Notes: generated from the letters alone by a model not told the origin. A stretch of 60,836 bases of DNA from Olivibacter sp. XZL3 (GCF_004368405.1 NZ_SBJH01000104.1:1-60836); one strand, 5' to 3'. Shown: positions 46,023 to 54,502, numbered from the stretch's first letter. Program-made: numbers and translations.

Positions 46023-47186
46023 TTACTTCTCTGGAAACAGCACACTCACTGTTCTATCATTTACTTCAAATCTTGTAGAGTCGTTACTCACAAAATTGAG
46101 CATTTCCAAGACTTCGGATAGTTTGGAGCCCCGACTGATATTTCCGCTGATTAACTTTTTAGGTATTTCACCACTGTAGGTGACATCGAAGTCGTACCAT
46201 CGCTGCAGCTCTTGCATAATTTCAACGATGTTATCCTTATCGAAATAAAAGTCACCTTGTTTCCATGCGACGACCTTATTTAGGTCCGCCGTTCTTACCG
46301 AAATTTTGTCAGCTTCAACCTTAGCTTCCTGGCCGGGTCGCAAAAGCTCTTCTACATCCTTGTGTGAAACCTTTACCGCTCCACTTATAAGCGTGGCCGC
46401 CGTGTTCGCTGTATAAGCGTTTATATTAAACGTTGTACCCAGTACGCTGACCTTTGTGTTCCTTACGTCTACCACAAAGGGTTTAGATGGATCCTCCGCT
46501 ACCTCGAAGTAGGCCTCTCCTTCCAAATACACTAATCTTTCTGTGCTTAAGAATTGAACCGGGAACTTTAAGGTCGACATAGCATTTAGCCATACCTTGG
46601 TGCCATCCGGTAATGTGAGCTGATAAGTACCTGTCTTTGGTACATTCAATGTATTGAAGATCAATTCTGTCCCAGCTGCGGGGCTATTCAAGTAATTAAG
46701 ATTTCCGCCCTCATCATGAATCCGTGTACCGTTACGCTCTTTTGTGTGCACGGGCTTCGTCAAATCTAACTTCGTTCCGTCTGATAAAATAAGTTCTGCT
46801 TTTTTACTTCCTGGTAGTATATCTTCGCCGTGGAACACGATCGAGGGACTAGACGGGGGACTCTTTGGCAAAACAAACCACAGCTTTAATCCGAATATGA
46901 GCGCAATGAGCGCTGCAAAAGAAGTCGTCCATTTTATTAACGATATACGGCGTTCTTTCCTGCCTTTCCGGGCGCTGACCCTCTTCCAGGCAGCATCGAC
47001 ATTTAGATGCTCAACAAATGCTATTTCCTTGTCGCTATAACCGTCTTGTTCAAAAGAGGCCAGTAAACGTTTATTCTGTTCGTTAGCCTTTAACCAAGCT
47101 TCCAGCTCGCTCATTTCCTCTTCGGAGATGGTATGTCGAAGGTATTTAACTATTAGAGGTGCTATTTGTTGCCTGTTTAGTCCCAT
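46023..47186 (-). CDS. FecR-family anti-sigma regulator, without an adjacent sigma gene
   Basis: A 387-residue inner-membrane protein. The cytoplasmic N-terminal region (EEEMSELEAWLKANEQNKRL) is followed by one transmembrane segment (TSFAALIALIFGLKLWFVL), the periplasmic FecR domain (LPDGTKVWLNAMSTLKFPV; YLEGEAYFEVAEDPSKPFVV) and a C-terminal DUF4974 region. It should hold an ECF sigma factor until the STN domain of the SusC receptor signals. The ECF gene normally lies directly upstream, but here the upstream 364 bases hold no gene and the mobile element begins there. The ATG at 47186 is chosen. The frame extends to 47228. Confidence 0.92.
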   Translation of the reverse strand: MGLNRQQIAPLIVKYLRHTISEEEMSELEAWLKANEQNKRLLASFEQDGYSDKEIAFVEHLNVDAAWKRVSARKGRKERRISLIKWTTSFAALIALIFGLKLWFVLPKSPPSSPSIVFHGEDILPGSKKAELILSDGTKLDLTKPVHTKERNGTRIHDEGGNLNYLNSPAAGTELIFNTLNVPKTGTYQLTLPDGTKVWLNAMSTLKFPVQFLSTERLVYLEGEAYFEVAEDPSKPFVVDVRNTKVSVLGTTFNINAYTANTAATLISGAVKVSHKDVEELLRPGQEAKVEADKISVRTADLNKVVAWKQGDFYFDKDNIVEIMQELQRWYDFDVTYSGEIPKKLISGNISRGSKLSEVLEMLNFVSNDSTRFEVNDRTVSVLFPEK

Positions 47187-47550
47187 ATTACAAACTAAAG
47201 GAACTCTTCCAAGCAATAAGGGTGACAAGTACGCGCTTTTTTTTAAAAAAAAAAGTTAGAAACGCTAAAAATAGCTTACAATGAGTAGTTTACGAGGTGG
47301 GGAATCGTTGTAGGTAACGATTTAGTAATGGTGCTTACTGCATTCATCTTCACTCGATTTCCTTGTAAATCAATAGCAAATATAAAAAAATCTATCCAGC
47401 TTATCCACTTTTTTGTATCTTAATCGCACATTCTTTTAAAGGGTTTCCACTTGCCGTTCTTACATCTCCGGTAAAAAAATCTTACCTGACTTCGGTTCGT
47501 ATCATGGAACAAGTTCATAGTAAAGGCTAATATTTGTATTTAGATAAATA
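47187..47550. other. Junction between chromosome (fecR) and conjugative element
   Basis: No gene is seen in these 364 bases. The fecR-proximal part has a T8A10 tract (47237-47254), of the AT-rich kind often found before fecR genes. The left end of the conjugative element must lie between here and the first RteC gene, but no repeat marking it can be fixed without the other end. No remnant of an ECF sigma gene was recognised. Confidence 0.5.
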
Positions 47551-47574
47551 GTGCCTGATTTAAAAACCGTGGCT

Positions 47575-48423
47575 ATGAAACATCCATTTCAGACCATTGT
47601 TGCCGAAATCCAAAAGCAGGAAAGAAAATTATCTGCTGGAGCATCCAGCTTTATTGACGAGGCTTTTAAAATGACGGGCTATCTTCAGGAGTTACTGCGC
47701 AGCGTCAAAGAAGATGTGCTGAAAGAAGGTTTTTCAAGCAAGGACGAAGAAATCCACTTTTTCAAATCCATTAAACCTAATATCCTCGGCAAACTCATTT
47801 ATTACAACAAAGTATATCGGATTGAAACGGCTTGCCCTGCGGAAAACGGACATTTACACCAAAGCTATTTTGCTATGCAGCTCCGGGAGCTAAAGCAGGA
47901 ATACCAAGAACATATTTGTAATTCTGAATTTTACAGGTACTACCGTTCCGGCAGAACCGACCGGGATGAAAATTATTATATGCTCGGTAACATCAACTAC
48001 TATGACGGGCTAAATAGCTTCGTGTTTGAAATTGACCCTAACTTCTCTACCTACTTCGATTACAAGGTGGCAAAAATCATTGCCAACGAACTCATCTATA
48101 ATTACCTCACCACAAAATTAAGCCCTGAACAAAGCCCCGATATTCTGTTGCAGGACAGCGACACCAAAGATATTTTTTGGACACAGACAAAGAATGCCCT
48201 TATTGAATTGATTTATGCGCTCCATGCCGCCGATGCCATTTCACACGGTAAATTGGGCATTCGCAAAATCAGCATGGTCTTTCAAATCCTGTTCCGAATT
48301 TCCCTCAATGACATACACAACAGCTTTCACCGGATGAAAACCCGTGCAGGCTCCCGCACTTTGTTTTTAGACCAACTCAAATACAGTTTGGAGGAATATA
48401 TGGATAAAGAGGACAATCAATAA
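47575..48423 (+). CDS. rteC: RteC-family regulator of conjugative-element excision
   Basis: A 282-residue cytoplasmic protein with the RteC domain. Visible family segments are KDEEIHFFKSIKPNILGKLI, then YRYYRSGRTDRDENYY, FDYKVAKIIANELIYNYL, and the C-terminal winged-helix-like part ending LEEYMDKED. In CTnDOT, RteC binds upstream of xis2c and switches on the excision operon. Here it is directly followed by such an operon on the same strand, after a strong terminator. The ATG at 47575 is preferred over a GTG at 47551. Confidence 0.88.
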   Translation: MKHPFQTIVAEIQKQERKLSAGASSFIDEAFKMTGYLQELLRSVKEDVLKEGFSSKDEEIHFFKSIKPNILGKLIYYNKVYRIETACPAENGHLHQSYFAMQLRELKQEYQEHICNSEFYRYYRSGRTDRDENYYMLGNINYYDGLNSFVFEIDPNFSTYFDYKVAKIIANELIYNYLTTKLSPEQSPDILLQDSDTKDIFWTQTKNALIELIYALHAADAISHGKLGIRKISMVFQILFRISLNDIHNSFHRMKTRAGSRTLFLDQLKYSLEEYMDKEDNQ

Positions 48424-48446
48424 CCCCAACCTTTATCGAATTATTG

Positions 48447-48478
48447 AGAACAGCATCATATGGTGCTGTTCTTTTTTT
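48447..48478 (+). terminator. Rho-independent terminator after rteC
   Basis: An 11-bp stem (48447-48457 with 48462-48472, one G-T pair, loop ATAT) is followed directly by a run of seven T (48472-48478). It ends 24 bases after the rteC stop and separates rteC from the excision genes. Confidence 0.88.
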
Positions 48479-48492
48479 GCCCGTTTGCCTAT

Positions 48493-48510
48493 ATGTGTAT
48501 ATAGACACAT
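48493..48510. promoter_or_regulatory. Inverted repeat upstream of the excision operon, candidate RteC operator
   Basis: ATGTGT (48493-48498) and ACACAT (48505-48510) form a perfect 6-bp inverted repeat with a 6-base spacer. It lies between the rteC terminator and the first HTH gene. CTnDOT RteC binds an inverted repeat upstream of the xis2c promoter, so position and form fit. The assignment is inference. Confidence 0.4.
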
Positions 48511-48681
48511 TCACCGCTTTTGCAACTCACTGGCAATGTAAAAAACGGCAAACAACTACAAAACAGCACTTTAAACAAATTGCAAAAAAGTTGAAAAAAG
48601 TGCCTTTTTGATAGACAGGTATCGGACGACAGCCCCAGCCAAACGCTCCAATTTTGTACAGGAATATTAAGATACTGTGCA

Positions 48682-49032
48682 ATGAAAATCATAACCATCG
48701 AAGAAGAAGCATGGAAGCTGCTCAACGAGCGCATCAAATCCATCAGCGAGTACATTTTGAAACTGGAAGACACCAGCTACGATAGCCTATGGCTCAATAA
48801 CCACGAGGTCTGCCAGTACCTACACATCAGCGAAAAAACGCTTTGGCGTATGCGTACCAAAGGTGAAATAACCTATTCCAAAATGTATGGACAATACTAC
48901 TACACCATAGGAGCCATAAAGGATATGCTCAATGCCCACGCCGTACAGACCAGCGAGGAATATATGCAGGAACTCATGGCAAAAGGCAAAAGCTACATCG
49001 AAAAAGGAAGAATAATAAAATCAGGGAAATAA
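48682..49032 (+). CDS. Small HTH DNA-binding protein, Xis2c-like excision factor
   Basis: A 116-residue protein with an N-terminal coiled segment (ITIEEEAWKLLNERIKSISE) and a MerR/excisionase-type HTH (LWLNNHEVCQYLHISEKTLW followed by a wing, GEITYSKMYGQYYYT). Proteins of this size and position in CTnDOT-type elements (Xis2c) bend DNA at the attachment sites to promote excision. It is the first gene of the operon and lies 15 bases before the second HTH gene. Confidence 0.82.
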   Translation: MKIITIEEEAWKLLNERIKSISEYILKLEDTSYDSLWLNNHEVCQYLHISEKTLWRMRTKGEITYSKMYGQYYYTIGAIKDMLNAHAVQTSEEYMQELMAKGKSYIEKGRIIKSGK

Positions 49033-49047
49033 TTAAAACGTATTGCT

Positions 49048-49356
49048 ATGAACATAGATAGAATGGAATTTTTTGCGTGGATGGAACGTATCATGGAGCG
49101 TTTCGATATTCTGAAACAGCACATCATAGATATACAGAAGCAACGCAATACCATAGACGGCGAAGAACTACTGGACAACCAAGACCTTCTGCAAATGCTG
49201 AAAATCAGCCACCGCTCCTTACAGCGTTACCGCTCGTCCGGCAAGCTGCCTTATTACACCATCAGCGGCAAGCTGTACTACAAATTATCCGATGTACACC
49301 AGTTTTTAAGGGATAGTTTCAATGTACCCCTGCAACGTACAAAGGACAACCAATGA
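49048..49356 (+). CDS. Small HTH DNA-binding protein, Xis2d-like excision factor
   Basis: A 102-residue protein with an N-terminal helix rich in Met/Glu/Arg, followed by an excisionase-type HTH: EELLDNQDLLQMLKISHRSL with the recognition and wing part YRSSGKLPYYTISGKLYYK. By size, pairing and order it corresponds to Xis2d, which acts with Xis2c and the integrase in element excision. It is related to, but distinct from, the preceding HTH protein. Confidence 0.82.
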   Translation: MNIDRMEFFAWMERIMERFDILKQHIIDIQKQRNTIDGEELLDNQDLLQMLKISHRSLQRYRSSGKLPYYTISGKLYYKLSDVHQFLRDSFNVPLQRTKDNQ

Positions 49357-49378
49357 CAAATACTGCCACTCAAAGACA

Positions 49379-49397
49379 GGTACGGCATAGCCGTACC
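49379..49397. other. Hairpin in the leader of the DUF3945 gene
   Basis: GGTACGGC (49379-49386) pairs perfectly with GCCGTACC (49390-49397) around a 3-base loop, 45 bases before the next start codon. No T-run follows, so it is more likely to be an RNA leader structure or protein-binding site than a terminator. A similar GGTACGGCA string recurs in the hairpin before the DUF1896 gene. Confidence 0.5.
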
Positions 49398-49441
49398 CGC
49401 TTCCATTATTTTCGGACGGTAACATTTAAAATATCAATATT

Positions 49442-50941
49442 ATGAGCGAACAGACAATTGAAAATCCAAAACAAGAGACACCGCAAAATACACAGCAAGC
49501 CCCCGAACAGCTTTCGGATGTTTTGCTGGTCATGGACAAAGAGAAAAAGAAAATCCAGGCGGTTACGGGTATTGATGAAAACGGCAACCTGAAAACCGTT
49601 GATGCCGACAGAAAGAACCAAAGCGAGTTCATGCGGGTGGATAAGAGCGGGGATTTATTTTCCAATTTCTTCTCCAACTTTTGGCGGCAGCTAAAAGACC
49701 CCACTCGCTTTTCATTCTTTAAAGTATCTGCACAGGAAGCAGTTGAAACAGCCCAAAAAATTCAGCAACAGGTTAATGCCCCCACCAAAGAGGGCGAGGC
49801 GGTTATGGCTAAACATGAGGTCAAAGAGCCAAAGGAACAGCAGCAGGAAAATAAACAGGAAAGCAAAAAAGATATGGAAACTACACAAGCAACACAGACA
49901 CCACAGGCAACGCCGGAAAAAAGCGATTACCGCTACAAGGCAGAGGACATTGATTGGAAAACTTTAGAGCAAATCGGGATAAGCAAAGACAGGCTTGAAA
50001 AAGACGGTGCGCTTGACACGCTGTTAAAAGGCTACAAAACCAACAAAGTATATCCCGTGGGTATCAATTTCGGTTCAGCCATTATCCGTTCGGAAGCAAG
50101 ATTGGGGCTTCAAAACGGAGAAGACGGGAAGCCCGTATTTGTCATGTATGGTGTCCGCCACGAACCGAACCTTAACGCTCCTTTCTTTGGTCACGAATTT
50201 ACCAAAGAGGACAAGGATAACCTGCTCAACACCGGAAACATGGGGCGTGTGGTGGATTTGACCTATCCCAAGACAGGTGAAAAAGTTCCGTCCATTCTTA
50301 GTATTGACAAGCTGACAAACGAGGTTATTGCCTTACGGCAAGACTGGATAAAAGTGCCGGATGAAATTGGCGGTGTGAAGCTAAATGAAGAACAAAAGAA
50401 AGACTTATACGAGGGCAAAGCCATCTATTTAGAAGGTATGGTTTCCAAGAAAGGAAAAACTTTCGATAGCGATGTTCAGTACAATGCGGATAAGCGTTAC
50501 CCTGAATACCTTTTTGACAGGGGTGCAAACTACAAACAATCCCAAAACCAACAGCATGCGCAATCGAAGGATAATCCAAAACTATTCAGGGGCAAGGAAT
50601 TTAGCGGTGAGCAGTACAAAAAGCTCACGGAGGGCAAGACGATTTATGTCTCGGATTTCAAGGATAGAAAAGGAAAACCATATAAGGGTTACGTTAATCT
50701 AAACTCCGCAACAGGCGACTATGAGTTTAGTTTCAGGAACCCGGACAAATTGAAAGACAAGATTGTTCCGGCAGAAGCCCATAAAACACAGGCCGCCGTC
50801 AATTCGGAGGGAAAGACCAACGAGGCTACCAAGCATATCAATGAGCCGTTAAAATCCCAGCAAACTGCGCCTGCCAACAAACAGCAGCAGGAAAAGCAGG
50901 AGCCGCCCAAAACGGCGAAGTCCAAAGGCATCAAAAGATAA
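49442..50941 (+). CDS. DUF4099/DUF3945 conjugative-element protein (orf3-like)
   Basis: A 499-residue soluble protein. The N-terminal part (DVLLVMDKEKKKIQAVTGID; FFSNFWRQLKDPTRFSFFKV) and the low-complexity Gln/Lys/Glu linker (about residues 95-160) are followed by a DUF4099-type segment (DIDWKTLEQIGISKDRLEKD) and DUF3945 repeats (VKLNEEQKKDLYEGKAIYLE and FSGEQYKKLTEGKTIYVSDF). The tail is again Gln/Lys-rich. It corresponds in position to orf3 of the CTnDOT excision operon, which has no proven function. It ends 20 bases before the topoisomerase gene. Confidence 0.82.
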   Translation: MSEQTIENPKQETPQNTQQAPEQLSDVLLVMDKEKKKIQAVTGIDENGNLKTVDADRKNQSEFMRVDKSGDLFSNFFSNFWRQLKDPTRFSFFKVSAQEAVETAQKIQQQVNAPTKEGEAVMAKHEVKEPKEQQQENKQESKKDMETTQATQTPQATPEKSDYRYKAEDIDWKTLEQIGISKDRLEKDGALDTLLKGYKTNKVYPVGINFGSAIIRSEARLGLQNGEDGKPVFVMYGVRHEPNLNAPFFGHEFTKEDKDNLLNTGNMGRVVDLTYPKTGEKVPSILSIDKLTNEVIALRQDWIKVPDEIGGVKLNEEQKKDLYEGKAIYLEGMVSKKGKTFDSDVQYNADKRYPEYLFDRGANYKQSQNQQHAQSKDNPKLFRGKEFSGEQYKKLTEGKTIYVSDFKDRKGKPYKGYVNLNSATGDYEFSFRNPDKLKDKIVPAEAHKTQAAVNSEGKTNEATKHINEPLKSQQTAPANKQQQEKQEPPKTAKSKGIKR

Positions 50942-50961
50942 TCACTAAATAAGGAAAAGAT

Positions 50962-53043
50962 ATGAAAGCAGTTATTGCGGAAAAACCAAGCGTAGCCCGT
51001 GAAATAGCCGCCCTGCTGGGAGCCACCGACAAAAAGGATGGCTACCTGACAGGCAACGGCTATCAGGTTACATGGGCATTCGGGCATTTGGTCGGGCTGG
51101 CTATGCCGGAAGACTACGGATTGCCGGGTTTCCAAAGGGAAGCCCTGCCCATTTTACCAAACCCTTTTTTACTGACGGTACGAAAAGTGAAAAAGGATAA
51201 AGCATACGTTCCCGATAGCGGAGCGGTAAAGCAGTTGAAAATCATAGAGCAGGTCATTAACCGCTCGGACAGCATCATCGTGGCTACCGATGCCGGGCGT
51301 GAGGGCGAACTCATCTTTAGGTACATTTATGAATACCTAAAATGTAGTAAGCCTTTTCAACGCCTGTGGATAAGCTCACTGACCGAAAAAGCCATAAAGC
51401 AAGGGTTTGATAACCTGAAAGCCGGAAGCGATTTTGACGGTCTTTATCAAGCCGGGCAAGGACGGAGCCAAGCCGACTGGCTTGTCGGCATCAATGCTTC
51501 GCAGGCATTGAGCATTGCAGGGCGTGGCGTGTACTCGCTCGGACGTGTACAAACGCCCACGCTTGCCCTTATCTGTAAACGGTATCTGGAAAACAAAAAC
51601 TTCAACGTCAAAAAGTATTGGCAGATACAATTAGGACACCGCAAAGAATTTGTGGACTTTAAGAGCCTTTCCAAAACCAAATGGGAAGAAAAGAAGCTGG
51701 CAGACAATATGCTTAAAGCCGTTGGCCGTGCCGGAACTGCTACGGTTACGGGAGTAGAAAACAAAACCGTTTCGGAGCAACCGCCTTTGCTGTTCGACCT
51801 GACAGGTTTGCAAAAGGAAGCCAACAAGCGGTTGTTTTTAACAGCCGAAGAAACATTGAACATTGCCCAAAGCCTGTACGAAAAGAAACTTATCACCTAT
51901 CCACGCACAGGGAGCAAATATATCCCCGAAGATATTTGGGCGGAAATACCTGCATTGGTGAGGTCGCTGGAAGCAAGGGCTCCGTATAAGGAAGCCGTTA
52001 AAAAACTGAAATGGGGTCGTTTCAATAAACGTATCGTGAACGATGTAAAGGTAACAGACCATCACGGTTTGCTTATCACCGAAACAGTGCCGTCCACCTT
52101 GCCATTGAATGAGCAAGCCATATACGATATGATTGCTCTGCGTTTGCTGGAAGCATTATCGCAAGCCTGCTCCAAAGAAATAACAGATATTACGTTACAG
52201 GCTTTGCACTACGATTTTACGCTGAAAGGCTGTAAAATTTTAGAACCGGGCTGGCGGGGCATCAAAGGAAATTTTAAGGAGGAAGACGGTGAGCCTGTAC
52301 AGGAATTGCCCGATTTAAAGGTCAGCGATGAACTGAAAATAAAAGAGGCATCCGTATTGGAAAAGAAAACCAAACCGCCAGTGCTGTATAACGAAGCGGG
52401 TCTATTGTCCGCAATGGAAAATGCCGGAAAGGAAATAGCGAACGAGGACGAACGGAAAGCCCTGCAAGGCATCGGCATTGGTACGCCCGCTACAAGAGCC
52501 GCCATTATCGAAACGCTTTTTAAGCGGGATTATATCAAGCGTGAAAAGAAATCCCTTATTCCTACTGAAAAGGGATTACAGGTTTACGAGGTGGTAAAGG
52601 ACAAAAGGATTGCTGATGTAGCCATGACCGCCGAATGGGAAATGGCTTTGCAGAAAATTGAAAACAACGAGGCAGATGCTACGGATTTTCACCAATCCAT
52701 GAAAGCCTATGCTTCCTCCGTTACTCAGGAATTATTAAGCATGAACATTGCAGGTCAAAACCAGCCTGAATTGACCTGCCCCAAATGCAAAAGCCATCAA
52801 CTGTTCATCAGGGATAAGGTGGTCAAATGCCCCGATGAAGCGTGTAACTGGCTCCTGTTCCGCAACATCTGCGGAGTACAGTTGAGCCTTAGCGAAGTGG
52901 AAAATCTTGTAAACAAAGGAAAGACAAGCCTTATAAAGGGCATGAAAAGCAAGGCGGGCAAAAAGTTCGATGCCCATATCGTGCTGAAAGATAACAGCGA
53001 AACCTCGTTTGAATTTGACAACAGCACATACAAAAAGAAATGA
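50962..53043 (+). CDS. topB: Type IA DNA topoisomerase III (Exc-like)
   Basis: A 693-residue enzyme that relaxes and decatenates DNA through a 5'-phosphotyrosine link. The N-terminal TOPRIM domain has VIAEKPSVAREIA and ATDAGREGELIF. The active-site Tyr-313 is in KLITYPRTGSKYIPED. A C-terminal zinc ribbon (CPKCKSHQL...CPDEACNW) is present. Its length is close to that of the CTnDOT Exc protein, a topoisomerase III encoded in the excision operon. The stop overlaps the ORF6N start (ATGA), so the two are probably coupled. Confidence 0.93.
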   Translation: MKAVIAEKPSVAREIAALLGATDKKDGYLTGNGYQVTWAFGHLVGLAMPEDYGLPGFQREALPILPNPFLLTVRKVKKDKAYVPDSGAVKQLKIIEQVINRSDSIIVATDAGREGELIFRYIYEYLKCSKPFQRLWISSLTEKAIKQGFDNLKAGSDFDGLYQAGQGRSQADWLVGINASQALSIAGRGVYSLGRVQTPTLALICKRYLENKNFNVKKYWQIQLGHRKEFVDFKSLSKTKWEEKKLADNMLKAVGRAGTATVTGVENKTVSEQPPLLFDLTGLQKEANKRLFLTAEETLNIAQSLYEKKLITYPRTGSKYIPEDIWAEIPALVRSLEARAPYKEAVKKLKWGRFNKRIVNDVKVTDHHGLLITETVPSTLPLNEQAIYDMIALRLLEALSQACSKEITDITLQALHYDFTLKGCKILEPGWRGIKGNFKEEDGEPVQELPDLKVSDELKIKEASVLEKKTKPPVLYNEAGLLSAMENAGKEIANEDERKALQGIGIGTPATRAAIIETLFKRDYIKREKKSLIPTEKGLQVYEVVKDKRIADVAMTAEWEMALQKIENNEADATDFHQSMKAYASSVTQELLSMNIAGQNQPELTCPKCKSHQLFIRDKVVKCPDEACNWLLFRNICGVQLSLSEVENLVNKGKTSLIKGMKSKAGKKFDAHIVLKDNSETSFEFDNSTYKKK

Positions 53044-53921
53044 ACAGCAACGCAATCATAAGCCGTAAAGAGATAGAAAACCTTATCTACACGGTACGGG
53101 GCAAGCAGGTCATGCTCGACAAAGACCTGGCTATGCTTTATCAGGTCGAAACCAAAAACCTGAACAAAGCCGTAAAACGGAATATTGAACGTTTTCCCGA
53201 AACATTCTGTTTCCGACTGACGGAACAGGAAAGCGAAACTTTGACGTTCCAAATTGGAACCTCAAACGCCGGGCGGGGCGGACGGCGTTATTTAGCCTAC
53301 GTGTTCACCGAACAGGGCGTAGCCATGCTATCCGCTGTATTGCGCAGCGATATTGCGGTTAAAGTCAGCATCGAGATTATGAATGCCTTTGTGGAAATGC
53401 GGAAAATGCTTATGGGGAACTCCGTGCTATTTTCAAGAATGGATAAAATCGAACTCAAACAGATTGAAGCGGATGGCAAATTTGAAGAAATCTTTAAGGC
53501 CTTGGAAAGCGGCAAGCTGCACAGCGAAAGGGGCATTTTCTATGACGGGCAGATATTCGATGCCTATACCTTTGTCGCCGACATTATACGGAGCGCACAA
53601 AGGTCAATCATCCTTATTGACAACTATGTGGACGATACGGTGCTTACGCTACTCGGAAAGCGTGAGCAATCCGTATCAGCCACCATTTATACCAAAAGCA
53701 TCAGCAACCAGCTACAACTCGATTTGCAACGCTACAACAGCCAATACCCGGCTATAACCGTTCAAACCTTTACTCATGCTCATGACCGTTTCCTCATTAT
53801 TGACGGTTCAGAATTGTACCATATTGGAGCATCATTAAAGGATTTGGGCAAAAAGTGGTTTGCTTTTTCCAAAATGAGCGCAGAGGCAAGCAAAATGCTT
53901 AGTTTCCTGAATACCATGTAA
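53040..53921 (+). CDS. ORF6N-domain DNA-binding protein with PLD-like C-terminal region
   Basis: A 293-residue protein. Residues about 5-90 form an ORF6N domain (IYTVRGKQVMLDKDLAMLYQ; FTEQGVAMLSAVLRSD), a KilA-N-related DNA-binding module common in phage and mobile elements. The C-terminal half (about 165-293) contains SIILIDNYVDDTVLTLL and HAHDRFLIIDGSELYHIGAS, which resembles one half of a phospholipase-D-type nuclease, but the full HxKxxxxD motif is not present (HDRFLIID). It starts inside the topB stop (ATGA), so it is translated with it. The role in the element is unknown. Confidence 0.8.
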   Translation: MNSNAIISRKEIENLIYTVRGKQVMLDKDLAMLYQVETKNLNKAVKRNIERFPETFCFRLTEQESETLTFQIGTSNAGRGGRRYLAYVFTEQGVAMLSAVLRSDIAVKVSIEIMNAFVEMRKMLMGNSVLFSRMDKIELKQIEADGKFEEIFKALESGKLHSERGIFYDGQIFDAYTFVADIIRSAQRSIILIDNYVDDTVLTLLGKREQSVSATIYTKSISNQLQLDLQRYNSQYPAITVQTFTHAHDRFLIIDGSELYHIGASLKDLGKKWFAFSKMSAEASKMLSFLNTM

Positions 53922-53974
53922 AGGTATTCTTCAATAACCTAAACCTATACAGCAAACCGTTACCCGGTCAAATC

Positions 53975-54015
53975 CTGCCACCAAAAGCCAACCCCTACCG
54001 CTTTTGGTACGGCAG
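53975..54015. other. Long interrupted hairpin before the DUF1896 gene
   Basis: CTGCC (53975-53979) and CCAAAAG (53981-53987) pair with CTTTTGG (54001-54007) and GGCAG (54011-54015), making a two-part stem around a 13-base loop. It lies 53 bases after the ORF6N stop and 52 bases before the next start. There is no T-run. It may be a regulatory leader or transcript-end structure. Confidence 0.45.
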
Positions 54016-54067
54016 TCTGTTACCATAATACTTTAGCTGCTCATTGAAAATTTTAAACAAAATCAAT

Positions 54068-54502
54068 ATGAGTACACAGCAAAAAGACCTCTCTTATTTT
54101 ACGCTAAGGTTACAGGAGTTACTGAACACCAGCTTCCCCGAAAAAGCAAGCGACAAACAATTTATCGAGCAACGCTCCAAGTGGGCGGCAAACGCCTACG
54201 AGGGTGCATTCCGTTCGGGAAACCCCATTGAGCAGTGTGACCATATCGCAGATTATATACTCTTTGAGGGGCTTTACTATTCCAAGTTCGACACCGTATT
54301 TCAAGTGGTCTGCAACGAGTTTAACAGCATCATGTTAGACGAGGAATTGCGCCCATTCGCATTAAAGATGCTCCCTATATGCGAACCCGTATTTGCCAAA
54401 TACGTGCTGACGGATGACTTTGCCTATACCACCGACCACGACCTGCTCTATACGGAGATTACCGGAACCATAGCCATTCATATCGAGGACTATGGCATTT
54501 AA
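54068..54502 (+). CDS. DUF1896-family conjugative-element protein
   Basis: A 144-residue soluble protein matching DUF1896, a family found in Bacteroidota conjugative elements next to the methylase-helicase gene. Visible conserved parts are YFTLRLQELLNTSFPEKASD, RSKWAANAYEGAFRSG and FDTVFQVVCNEFN. The function is unknown. The ATG at 54068 is chosen over a TTG at 54044. Its end overlaps the next gene by 11 bases. Confidence 0.82.
   Translation: MSTQQKDLSYFTLRLQELLNTSFPEKASDKQFIEQRSKWAANAYEGAFRSGNPIEQCDHIADYILFEGLYYSKFDTVFQVVCNEFNSIMLDEELRPFALKMLPICEPVFAKYVLTDDFAYTTDHDLLYTEITGTIAIHIEDYGI

Noticed and set aside
47376-47385. Near-match (9 of 10) to the CTnDOT core site GTANNTTTGC on the minus strand
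   Set aside because: A match this short is expected by chance in AT-rich DNA, and the other end of the element is not available to confirm it.
47490-47515. Possible tRNA 3' end (TTCGGTTCGTATC-like string) as an insertion target
   Set aside because: No acceptor, anticodon or D-arm can be folded around it.
53562-53850. ORF6N protein as an active PLD nuclease
   Set aside because: Only one HxD-like motif is visible and the Lys of the HxKxxxxD signature is missing, so catalytic activity is not claimed.
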